Shown piece after piece: positions 26,593 to 33,438 of a DNA stretch of 64,000 nucleotides; within the stretch, counting starts at the first letter, position 1; each line of letters begins with the position of its first letter. The stretch is from Lysobacterales bacterium. GTDB lineage: Bacteria > Pseudomonadota > Gammaproteobacteria > Xanthomonadales > Rhodanobacteraceae. The notes under the pieces were generated by a model. It saw nothing but the letters and a program-made list of their open reading frames with translations. It was not told where the DNA came from and searched no databases. Location of the stretch: the NCBI GenBank assembly GCA_021324945.1, contig JAJPID010000011.1:1-64000 (forward strand). Direction: 5' to 3'. Position numbers and translations under genes: made by a program.

Positions 26593-27174
26593 CTACCCTG
26601 GGTTCGGTGCCATCTTCTTCATGACTCGTTGCTCGATAATCCACGGCTTGATGTAGCCAAGGTGGACCAGCCAAACCATAGCAAGCACGAAAGCCGTGAC
26701 GCCGTACAACTTTCCGAACTGTGCGGGTGAGAGCGCGTGATGGATGGTCAGCATCTGAAGCAACACGGCCAGCGCAAATTGGCAAAACATCACGACCGCG
26801 AGACAGCGCCCGAAGATTGCAGCCCACCGGGCAGACGCCAGCGTGACGGTTCCATTGCGTCTCCTGAGGTTGCCAGTCCAACGCAGCAAACGAATCTCGC
26901 GATCGGTGAGATCGCAGCGATGTTTCAGCGCAATCAGTGCCACGCGGTCGCGCCGCGACCAATCGAAGCCGAACCGGCGGATGAACTCGCGCTCATCGTC
27001 AATGGCCGCTCGATCTGCTTCTCGTGCGCGGGACGTGCCGGTTGGGGCGTCTTCGGTCTGACCAAAATAGTCGCGCATCTCTGCGGCGATGCGCTCGATT
27101 TCCGCTTGCTGGGCCGCCGAGGGCTCGTACGACCGGCCAACATTCCACCAGGAATTACTATCGTCGCTTTGCAT
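26593..27174 (-). CDS. Two-helix membrane protein downstream of the XRE repressor
   Basis: A 193-residue protein I do not recognise. Residues 1-130 are soluble and charged, with several Glu/Arg-rich stretches (EREFIRRFGFDWSRRD) and LTDREIRLLRW. Residues about 135-190 contain two hydrophobic helices (CLAVVMFCQFALAVLLQ and GVTAFVLAMVWLVHLGY) and a short basic tail. The ATG at 27174 has GGAG eight bases upstream and lies 10 bp after the XRE stop, so the two are an operon. The 216 bp between this gene and the RND permease shows no supported gene. Confidence 0.65.
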   Translation of the reverse strand: MQSDDSNSWWNVGRSYEPSAAQQAEIERIAAEMRDYFGQTEDAPTGTSRAREADRAAIDDEREFIRRFGFDWSRRDRVALIALKHRCDLTDREIRLLRWTGNLRRRNGTVTLASARWAAIFGRCLAVVMFCQFALAVLLQMLTIHHALSPAQFGKLYGVTAFVLAMVWLVHLGYIKPWIIEQRVMKKMAPNPG

Positions 27175-27184
27175 GAGGCAGCTC

Positions 27185-27622
27185 CTACGCTGCGAGGGAA
27201 AGGAGGTCCCGTATTTCGTGCGCATCAGCTCGGCCGGCCAACGCACACCGTCGGTACGCAAGCCCGATGAGATGGGCCTTCTTGTCCGGCCGGAGCCGCT
27301 TGCCTGCCCGATGCAGCCCTTCTTCAATGACCCGTACGACGGCTTCCAGTAAGGCCAGGTCCAAGTGGCATTCGAGCGCGTGCACCGGAACAGGCTCAGG
27401 GCCACGCAGCAGCCAGATGGGATCGATGCCATGTACGTCAAGCAGAGCGCGAAACAGCACCACCGGCATTTCGCGCTCGCCGCGCTCGTAGTTCGCGAAT
27501 GCCCGCGGCGAGAGGCCGAGGCTTGCCGCAAAGGCGCTCTGGCTGAGCCCGGTGGATGCTCTCACCGCGGTGATCCGTGCACCGATCGCCTTGTTCTCGC
27601 TGGTCGTCGCGATACTACTCAT
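27185..27622 (-). CDS. XRE-family repressor (Mu-c-like position)
   Basis: A 145-residue DNA-binding protein. The N-terminal helix-turn-helix spans about residues 12-55: IGARITAVRASTGLSQSAFA, LGLSPRAFANYERGEREMP, then a short helical C terminus with no protease or membrane domain. It is transcribed away from the Ner-like gene; only 29 bp separate the starts. This repressor/Ner pair in front of a transposase and an AAA+ helper copies the c-ner-A-B order of phage Mu, so the likely role is control of istAB. That role is inference from position and family. Confidence 0.82.
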   Translation of the reverse strand: MSSIATTSENKAIGARITAVRASTGLSQSAFAASLGLSPRAFANYERGEREMPVVLFRALLDVHGIDPIWLLRGPEPVPVHALECHLDLALLEAVVRVIEEGLHRAGKRLRPDKKAHLIGLAYRRCALAGRADAHEIRDLLSLAA

Positions 27623-27628
27623 TTATGC

Positions 27629-27662
27629 TAGAGTCTGTACTCGGCTAAGTAATGCGACTCTA
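27629..27662. promoter_or_regulatory. Nested inverted repeats between the divergent repressor and ner-like genes
   Basis: Outer arms TAGAGTC (27629-27635) and GACTCTA (27656-27662) are perfect complements. Inside the left part lies a second palindrome, GAGT-ctgt-ACTC (27631-27642). They fill the gap between the two helix-turn-helix genes, where a shared operator is expected. The right arm reaches into the first codons of the Ner-like gene if it starts at 27652. Confidence 0.55.
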
Positions 27663-27927
27663 TCACATGCGCTGCGGCCTTCAGCAACACGAACGGATCA
27701 AGATGCGGCTGCGGCTCGCCGGCACGTCGCTGGCCGACGTGGCGCGTGAGCTTGGGGTCACGTCCACCACCGTGACATCGGTGAGTCAGGGCGCACGACG
27801 CTCGCGACGGATCGAGGCGCTGATCGCCGCCAAGCTGCAGACCACCCCACAGCGCTTGTGGCCTGACCGTTATTCCACCGCTCAAAGGCCATCCCCTGCG
27901 CACGCAAGGAGGCCGACCGTGACGTAA
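27652..27927 (+). CDS. Ner/Nlp-like transcriptional regulator
   Basis: A 91-residue protein whose middle matches Mu Ner by eye over some 60 residues: helix-turn-helix GTSLADVARELGVTSTTV, a basic RRSRRIE segment, then IAAKLQTTPQRLWPDRY, the family's WPxRY ending. A short Pro/Arg tail follows. In Mu, Ner turns down early transcription including its own promoter and the repressor promoter. ATG at 27652 or 27667 may be the start; neither has a strong ribosome-binding site. It points toward istA, about 215 bp away. Confidence 0.75.
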   Translation: MRLYHMRCGLQQHERIKMRLRLAGTSLADVARELGVTSTTVTSVSQGARRSRRIEALIAAKLQTTPQRLWPDRYSTAQRPSPAHARRPTVT

Positions 27928-27943
27928 CCTCGCGCTGATCGGA

Positions 27944-27996
27944 TTTTCCTGCAACAGGAAAAGCAAAAGCCCCGGCGGTAGGACGCGCGGGGCTCG
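27944..27996. terminator. Two hairpins between the Ner-like gene and istA
   Basis: TTTTCCTG-caa-CAGGAAAA near 27944-27963, then a GC-rich stem GCCCC/GGGGC around 27970-27995 preceded by AAAA. The second lacks a T-run on the plus strand but has one on the minus strand. They could attenuate transcription into istA or be repeat remnants. Confidence 0.4.
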
Positions 27997-28141
27997 GGAT
28001 TGCAGTGAAGCATTGATGTGCCTGCATTCTCACCGCCTTTCCCTGATGCGTCAAGGCTTGGACTGCTCTGCGCGGGCGGCCCAGTGGGGTGCGCTCGTCG
28101 CCAACGCCGGCGGTGGCGCGCTATGGCATGGGAATGCAGAC

Positions 28142-29677
28142 GTGGCTGCCATCAAAGAAGTGTGTCGCATGGTGCTGACCACCGACCTGTCGAACCGACA
28201 GATTGGGCGGAATCTGGATGTTGCGTATAACACGGTGCGGCGCTATCGCCGACGCCTCGCGGACGAAGGCCTGGTGTGGGCCGCCGTCGATGCGCTGGAC
28301 GAGCAAGCTCTGGAGGAACGAATCAATGACGGTCGACGGAGAGCGCGCCGTACCTTCGTTGAGCCGGACTGGTCGCACGTTTACGCGGAAATGCAGCGTC
28401 GCGGTGTCACGCTGACGTTGCTGCACGAGGAGTATTCCGAGGGACTGGACAACGGCGCGATGTCAGCCACCGAATTCCGGCGTCGGTATAGCCGCTACCA
28501 GCGTTCGCGTGGCTTGGTGATGCGGCAAGTGCACCGTCCGGGCGAATGCCTTTACCTCGACTTCTCTGGGGTACGGCCGTACTTGACCGATCCAACGACC
28601 GGCGAGCAAACGCCAGTGGAGCTGTTCGTGGCTGCGTTCGGAGCGAGCCGAAAAACGTTCGTGCTGGCAGTGCCCAGTCAAAAGCTCCCCGACTGGATCG
28701 ACGCCAACGCCCAAGCGCTGGCGTTCTTCGGCGGCGTACCCACGTTTCTCGTCCCGGACAACCTGAAATCGGCGGTGACTTCGCACCGGCGACGGGAAAC
28801 GGTGGTTCTCAACCCAACCTTTGCCGAGTTCGCAGCGCACAACGGCACCACGATCCTTCCGGCGCGGCCGCATCGTCCGAAGGACAAAGCCCACGTGGAA
28901 CTCGCCGTCAAAATCGCGCAGCGGTGGATTCTCGCGCGGCTGCGCAACCAGGTTTTCACGAACCTGCAGGATCTCAATGGCGCGATCCGCAAGCAGTTGG
29001 ACCGGATGAATACCAAGCCCATGCGCAGCTGCGGGAATAAGAGCCGCGATCAATTGTTCGACGAACTGGACCGGCCTGCGCTGCGGGCACTGCCCGTGGA
29101 ACCGTATACATACGCCGAATGGAAAATCGACGTGCGTGTCGGGCAGGACTACCACGTGCGGTGGGACGAACAGTACTACTCGGTGCCGTACACCCTGATC
29201 AGCGCCAAGGTCAACGTCAAGGCAACGGCGAAGGCCATCACGGTGTTCCACCGAGACCACCGCGTCGCGCTGCACGTGCGCTCTTTCGTGCCGGGCCACA
29301 TCAGCACGTTGCCGGAGCATCAGCCAAAGTCGCACCGGGCGTATTCGCAGGACCAGCCGGCTGCGATCCTCACATGGGCGCAGCACGCTGGCAATGCGAT
29401 CTACGCCTTCCTGAACCAGCACATCGACAAGTACCGGCGGCCGGCGCTGTCGCTACAGGCTGGTCGCGGCTTGCAGCGACTCGCGCGTGAGTTCGGCGAG
29501 GAGCGACTTGAAGTCGCTTGCGAACGTGCCCTGCAACTACACGCGACCAGCATCAAGACGGTGCGCTCGCTGTTGGAACGTGGCCTCGAAAAGGCCGCTG
29601 TCGGCACCAAGGCCGCCAATGACGAATCCCTGCCGGCGCACGAGAACGTGCGCGGGCCTTCCTACTACGAACCGTGA
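28142..29677 (+). CDS. istA: IS21-family transposase IstA
   Basis: A 511-residue DDE transposase if started at GTG 28142; an in-frame extension to 28013 exists but its residues look non-coding. The N-terminal helix-turn-helix is LTTDLSNRQIGRNLDVAYNTV. The catalytic core shows YLDFSG (first Asp), VPDNLKSAV (second Asp) and KDKAHVELAV (Glu), the IS21 DDE arrangement. The C terminus has the beta-rich WDEQYYSVPY domain shared with MuA-type enzymes. istB follows after 10 bp. No disruption is visible, so the enzyme is probably active. Confidence 0.92.
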   Translation: MAAIKEVCRMVLTTDLSNRQIGRNLDVAYNTVRRYRRRLADEGLVWAAVDALDEQALEERINDGRRRARRTFVEPDWSHVYAEMQRRGVTLTLLHEEYSEGLDNGAMSATEFRRRYSRYQRSRGLVMRQVHRPGECLYLDFSGVRPYLTDPTTGEQTPVELFVAAFGASRKTFVLAVPSQKLPDWIDANAQALAFFGGVPTFLVPDNLKSAVTSHRRRETVVLNPTFAEFAAHNGTTILPARPHRPKDKAHVELAVKIAQRWILARLRNQVFTNLQDLNGAIRKQLDRMNTKPMRSCGNKSRDQLFDELDRPALRALPVEPYTYAEWKIDVRVGQDYHVRWDEQYYSVPYTLISAKVNVKATAKAITVFHRDHRVALHVRSFVPGHISTLPEHQPKSHRAYSQDQPAAILTWAQHAGNAIYAFLNQHIDKYRRPALSLQAGRGLQRLAREFGEERLEVACERALQLHATSIKTVRSLLERGLEKAAVGTKAANDESLPAHENVRGPSYYEP

Positions 29678-29687
29678 GGAGATCGAC

Positions 29688-30422
29688 ATGACCCTGCAAT
29701 GCACCATGGATGAATTGCGTGAGTTGAAGCTGTCCGGAATGCTCGGCGGTTTGGAGCAACAGCTCAGCCAAACCACGTACCAGGACCTACCATTCGAGGA
29801 ACGGCTTGGCCATCTGGTGGACGCCGAGGTCAGCCATCGGCAAACCCAGCGCCTCCAACGCATTCTGAAGAATGCCAAGCTCAAGGTCCACGCCGATCCC
29901 GAATCGATCGACTACCGACCCGGCCGTGGGTTCGAACGACCGGTGCTGGCCGACCTGCTGTCCTGCACATGGGTCGAGCGCAAGCAGAACATCCTGATGA
30001 CAGGCAAAACTGGCACGGGCAAGACTTGGCTTGCCTGCAGTTTTGCTGTGCAGGCCGCACGGAAGGGGATCACCATTGGTTACCGAAGAGTCTCACGCCT
30101 GCTGGAAGACATGGAAATTGCGCATCAGGACGGGTCACTTGGCAAACTGCGCGCTCAACTCGCGAAACTGCGACTCCTGATCCTCGATGACTTCGGACTG
30201 GTGGCGCTCACGGCGCGTGGCCGCGCTGACCTGCTCGAACTTCTGGATGATCGCGTCGGGTGCGTATCCACAATCGTCGCTGGTCAGATGCCCGTCAAGG
30301 AATGGCACGCCTTCATCAATGATCCGGCGCTGGCCGATGCGATTCTCGACCGACTCGTTCACAGCAGCATGAAGCTGAACCTCAAAGGCGAATCCATGCG
30401 CAAGCTGAAAACGGCAAGCTGA
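29688..30422 (+). CDS. istB: IS21-family helper ATPase IstB
   Basis: AAA+ ATPase of 244 residues that selects and remodels target DNA for IstA. Walker A is GKTGTGKTWLA near residue 105 and Walker B is LLILDDFGL; a C-terminal arginine-rich ending (LVHSSMKLNLKGESMRKL) matches the family. The start ATG at 29688 has GAGGAG nine bases upstream. The stop lies at the inner edge of the right transposon array. Confidence 0.94.
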   Translation: MTLQCTMDELRELKLSGMLGGLEQQLSQTTYQDLPFEERLGHLVDAEVSHRQTQRLQRILKNAKLKVHADPESIDYRPGRGFERPVLADLLSCTWVERKQNILMTGKTGTGKTWLACSFAVQAARKGITIGYRRVSRLLEDMEIAHQDGSLGKLRAQLAKLRLLILDDFGLVALTARGRADLLELLDDRVGCVSTIVAGQMPVKEWHAFINDPALADAILDRLVHSSMKLNLKGESMRKLKTAS

Positions 30423-30439
30423 CCGACCAACAGGTGATC

Positions 30440-30546
30440 AACTTGTTGGCGGCGCCGATCGCTTTGACTGGCGCTGCTGATCAGTTTGAATGGCAATGCT
30501 GGTCAGTTCGTTGGGCGAACAGTGGTCAATTGGTTGGCGTTCTGCA
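30440..30546. repeat. Right transposon end with phased site array
   Basis: On the minus strand, units begin at 30528 (TGACCACTG), 30505 (TGACCAGC), 30483 (TGATCAGC), 30461 (CGATCGGC) and 30440 (TGATCACC), steps of 21-23 bp. The terminal TGCA is 30543-30546. The first unit starts 18 bp inside the end, as at the left. Confidence 0.8.
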
Positions 30547-30595
30547 GCAGAGGCGCTGAACTCCGGATCGTCGCTACGCGGCGACCGGAATGACG
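30547..30595. repeat. Right target duplication and right part of the interrupted palindromic repeat
   Basis: 30547-30552 is GCAGAG, the second copy of the target duplication. The segment ends with CCGGAATGACG at 30585-30595, the complement of the left boundary at 21677-21687. Confidence 0.75.
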
Positions 30596-30625
30596 ATCAA
30601 AGGCAAAAGGCTGGCGCTGAGATAT

Positions 30626-31237
30626 TTACGCCCTGCCGCTGCCCGATCCCGCCTGATCGATCCGCGGCCATTGCCCCGCGACATCCAGCAGCGCCTGCGC
30701 GTAGGGTTCGTCGAAGCTGATAGTGGAGACTTCGTTCCAGGCGAAGAACGACGGCTCGCGCAGCCATTCCGCGTCGGGCGTGATTTCCTGCAGGTTGAAC
30801 CCGTCTTCTTCGATGTTGAGCAGGCGGCCGATGTAGCAGACCTCGGTTTCTTCCTCGCTGTCCACGTGCACGCCCATCACCGCGGCGTGTTCGGCGGCGG
30901 CACGCACGACCTGCTCGATGGAATCCAGCGGGAAATCGCGCGGCAGGCGCGGGAAGATCCTGCGGATCGTCAAAGCCTTGCCGATGAAGGCGTGATGCGA
31001 CTCCGGTGCTTCGACCTCGGTGATGTCGCGCAGACGCATCGCATACAGCCCATCAAAGCTGATCTGGTCGCCGACTACCCACAACAGCAGAAATTCCATG
31101 CCGATACCGGCCACATAACCGCAGAAACTGCCGTCTTCCAGATTCCCACGCCACACGCGCACCAGTTCTCCCCGCTGCATGGCCGCGCGGAGTTGCTGAC
31201 GAGGCCCGGTGTTCGGGAGTTGGATCACATTGCTCAT
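30626..31237 (-). CDS. Conserved hypothetical protein downstream of hslU
   Basis: A 203-residue soluble protein without signal peptide. It begins MSNVIQLPNTGPRQQLRAAM, then ELVRVWRGNLEDGSFCGYVAGIG and repeated beta-like segments ending ETEVCYIGRLLNIEEDGFNLQEI. The middle could be an Sm-like or PRC-like barrel pair, but I cannot assign a family. ATG at 31237 was chosen because upstream in-frame sequence overlaps hslU. It sits 31 bp after the hslU stop and is probably in that operon. The transposon inserted about 80 bp beyond its stop. Confidence 0.75.
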   Translation of the reverse strand: MSNVIQLPNTGPRQQLRAAMQRGELVRVWRGNLEDGSFCGYVAGIGMEFLLLWVVGDQISFDGLYAMRLRDITEVEAPESHHAFIGKALTIRRIFPRLPRDFPLDSIEQVVRAAAEHAAVMGVHVDSEEETEVCYIGRLLNIEEDGFNLQEITPDAEWLREPSFFAWNEVSTISFDEPYAQALLDVAGQWPRIDQAGSGSGRA

Positions 31238-31268
31238 GGCGAACATTTTACCCGGACGGTCAATCCGG

Positions 31269-32594
31269 CTAAAGGATGTAGCGGGAGAGATCCTCGTCGG
31301 CGGCCAAGTCTTTGAGGTTTTTGTCCACAAATTCGGCGTCGATCGTGTATTTTTCGCCGTTTTTGTCAGCAGCTTCGAAGGAAACCTTCTCCAGCAGCCG
31401 TTCCATGACCGTATGTAGCCGGCGCGCACCGATGTTTTCAGTGCGCTCGTTGACCCGCGCGGCGACTTCGGCCAGCCGCGAGATGCCGGAATCGGTGAAC
31501 TCCAGGCTGACCCCTTCAGTGGCCAACAGCACCGAATACTGCTTGGTCAGCGCATTGTGCGGCTCGCGCAGGATGCGCTCGAAGTCCTCGCGGGTGAGCG
31601 CCGATAGCTCGACGCGGATCGGCAGGCGACCCTGTAACTCCGGAATCAGGTCGGAAGGTTTCGCCAGCGAAAACGCACCCGACGCGATGAAAAGAATGTG
31701 GTCGGTCCTGATCGGTCCGTACTTGGTGGAAACGGTCGAGCCTTCCACCAGCGGCAGCAGGTCGCGCTGCACGCCTTCGCGCGACACGCCTGCGCCGCCC
31801 CACTCGCCACGCTGCGCGACTTTGTCGATCTCATCGATGAAGACGATGCCGTTCTGTTCGCAATTGGTGATGGCTTGTGCGCGCAGCTCGTCGTCGTTGA
31901 GCAGCTTGCCGGCTTCTTCGTCGATCAACAGGGGCCGTGCGGCCTTGATGCTCAACTTGCGTTTCTGCGTGCGCCCGCCGCCGAGGTTCTGGAACATCGA
32001 ACGCAATTGCTGACCCATTTCCTCCATGCCGGGCGGCGCCATGATCTCAACACCGACATTCGCGGCGAATTCCAGTTCGATCTCGCGGTTGTCCAGCGCA
32101 CCCTCGTGCAACTGGCGGCGCAGTTTCTGGCGCGTGGCGTTTTCGCTCTCAGACGCCGATTGCGCATCCCAGCCGCTCCGCTGCGGCAGCAGCGCATCGA
32201 GGATGCGTTCTTCCGCGTTCTCTTCAGCTTGCGATTGCACGCGCGCCTTGGCCTGATCGCGCGTGAGCTTGTAGGAGACGTCGGCGAGATCGCGGATGAT
32301 CTGATCGACGTCCTTGCCGACGTACCCGACTTCGGTGAACTTGGTGGCCTCCACTTTTACGAACGGCGCATTGGCGAGCGTCGCCAGGCGTCGCGCGATC
32401 TCGGTCTTGCCCACGCCGGTCGGTCCGATCATCAAAATATTCTTAGGCGTGACTTCGTCGCGAAAATCCGGATCGATCTGCATGCGCCGCCAGCGGTTGC
32501 GCAGCGCGATCGCGACCGCGCGCTTGGCGTCGTTCTGGCCGATGATGTAGCGGTCGAGTTCGTTGACGATTTCGCGGGGGGTGAGTTCGGACAT
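31269..32594 (-). CDS. hslU: ATP-dependent protease ATPase subunit HslU
   Basis: Hexameric AAA+ unfoldase of the HslUV protease. The 441-residue protein starts [20 protein letters not shown], has Walker [15 protein letters not shown], Walker [10 protein letters not shown], the pore loop and sensor segments, and ends DLSRYIL, the tail that inserts into HslV to activate it. Length is the family norm. It is downstream of hslV with a 63-bp purine-rich spacer. Confidence 0.97.
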   Translation of the reverse strand: MSELTPREIVNELDRYIIGQNDAKRAVAIALRNRWRRMQIDPDFRDEVTPKNILMIGPTGVGKTEIARRLATLANAPFVKVEATKFTEVGYVGKDVDQIIRDLADVSYKLTRDQAKARVQSQAEENAEERILDALLPQRSGWDAQSASESENATRQKLRRQLHEGALDNREIELEFAANVGVEIMAPPGMEEMGQQLRSMFQNLGGGRTQKRKLSIKAARPLLIDEEAGKLLNDDELRAQAITNCEQNGIVFIDEIDKVAQRGEWGGAGVSREGVQRDLLPLVEGSTVSTKYGPIRTDHILFIASGAFSLAKPSDLIPELQGRLPIRVELSALTREDFERILREPHNALTKQYSVLLATEGVSLEFTDSGISRLAEVAARVNERTENIGARRLHTVMERLLEKVSFEAADKNGEKYTIDAEFVDKNLKDLAADEDLSRYIL

Positions 32595-32657
32595 GGGATT
32601 CGGGAGACGAGAGACTGGAACAGGGAGGCGGTAAACAAAAGCAGCAGCCGTTTTTTT

Positions 32658-33224
32658 TTACGTCTCCCGTTTCCTGTCTCCTGTTTCATCCAGCTCCTCG
32701 ATGGTCACATTTCGATTCGTGTAAATGCAGATCTCGCCGGCGATCCCGAGCGCCTTCTCCACGATCGCGCGCGCGCCGAGTTCGGAGTTCTGCAGCAGCG
32801 CGAGCGCGGCAGCTTGCGCGAACGGACCGCCCGAGCCGATCGCGATCAGGCCGTGTTCGGGTTCCAGCACGTCGCCGTTGCCGGAAATCAGCAAAGAAGT
32901 CTCCTTGTCGGCCACCGCCAGCATCGCTTCCAGACGACCGAGGCGGCGATCGGTACGCCACTCCTTGGCAAGTTCGACCGCGGCGCGCGTCAACTGGCCG
33001 CTGTGCTTCGAAAGCTTGTCCTCGAACAGTTCGAACAGGGTAAACGCGTCGGCCGTCGCGCCAGCGAATCCGGCCAGCACATTGGCATCCTTGCCGAGGC
33101 GGCGGATCTTCTTCGCATTCGCTTTGACCACGGTGTTGCCCAGCGTGACCTGACCGTCGCCGCCCAAGACGACCTTGCCGTTGCGGCGCACGGACAGGAT
33201 GGTGGTGGCGTGAAAGGACTCCAT
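32658..33224 (-). CDS. hslV: ATP-dependent protease peptidase subunit HslV
   Basis: Threonine peptidase of the HslUV complex. The 188-residue protein reads [19 protein letters not shown]; the first Thr after FHA is the probable catalytic N terminus after processing, longer at the front than in E. coli, as in other xanthomonads. Later motifs are [16 protein letters not shown] and [12 protein letters not shown]. The last ten residues ([10 protein letters not shown]) come from a repetitive purine-rich stretch that continues into the spacer before hslU. ATG at 33224 was chosen over a longer open frame. Confidence 0.95.
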   Translation of the reverse strand: MESFHATTILSVRRNGKVVLGGDGQVTLGNTVVKANAKKIRRLGKDANVLAGFAGATADAFTLFELFEDKLSKHSGQLTRAAVELAKEWRTDRRLGRLEAMLAVADKETSLLISGNGDVLEPEHGLIAIGSGGPFAQAAALALLQNSELGARAIVEKALGIAGEICIYTNRNVTIEELDETGDRKRET

Positions 33225-33253
33225 GGCGTGCCTCGCGAAGACGAGAGCGCCTG

Positions 33254-33283
33254 AAGGTGGGGCCGGCCGGGCGAGAAGGCAAG
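33254..33283 (-). promoter_or_regulatory. Candidate heat-shock (sigma-32) promoter of hslVU
   Basis: On the minus strand CTTGCCT (33283-33277) is followed after 14 bp by CCCCACC, close to the sigma-32 consensus CTTGAAA-N11-16-CCCCAT. It ends 30 bp before the hslV start. HslVU is a known heat-shock operon, so the placement fits. Confidence 0.5.
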
Positions 33284-33438
33284 CACATGAGGGCAAAACC
33301 GGGTACGGTATGGTTAAATCGGTGTGTGGTTGGCGGTGCAGCAGGGGAGTGGCGCGCGGCGCATGCGATTGCCTTACCGGCAATTCCGGGGAAAACACGG
33401 GTGACCGCGCTGGTGTTGTCCTATCGTTGGGGAGAGTC

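Larger units (their letters stand above)
21755..30546 (+). mobile_element. IS21-family transposon carrying regulator and efflux genes
   Basis: An 8792-bp element. Its ends read TGCA inward from both sides; the first 27 bases of the two ends match at 19 positions without gaps and share TGACCACTG at positions 19-27. Six-base direct repeats GCAGAG abut both ends. Each end has an array of sites starting TGAYC spaced 21-23 bp apart. Internal genes left to right: LysR regulator (-), RND permease (+), two-helix membrane protein (-), XRE repressor (-), Ner-like regulator (+), istA (+), istB (+). In ordinary IS21 elements istA lies next to the left end; here about 6 kb separates them. No copy of the left end is seen just before istA, which argues that the whole segment is one unit rather than a simple IS beside unrelated DNA. 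Confidence 0.85.

Noticed and set aside
21755-28141. Left end as relic of a separate IS copy
   Set aside because: Possible, but the exact six-base duplication pairs this left end with the right end after istB, and no second left end lies next to istA; one large unit explains both.
28463-29422. A 319-codon minus-strand frame inside istA
   Set aside because: It is the antisense shadow of a clear transposase; no recognisable motif.
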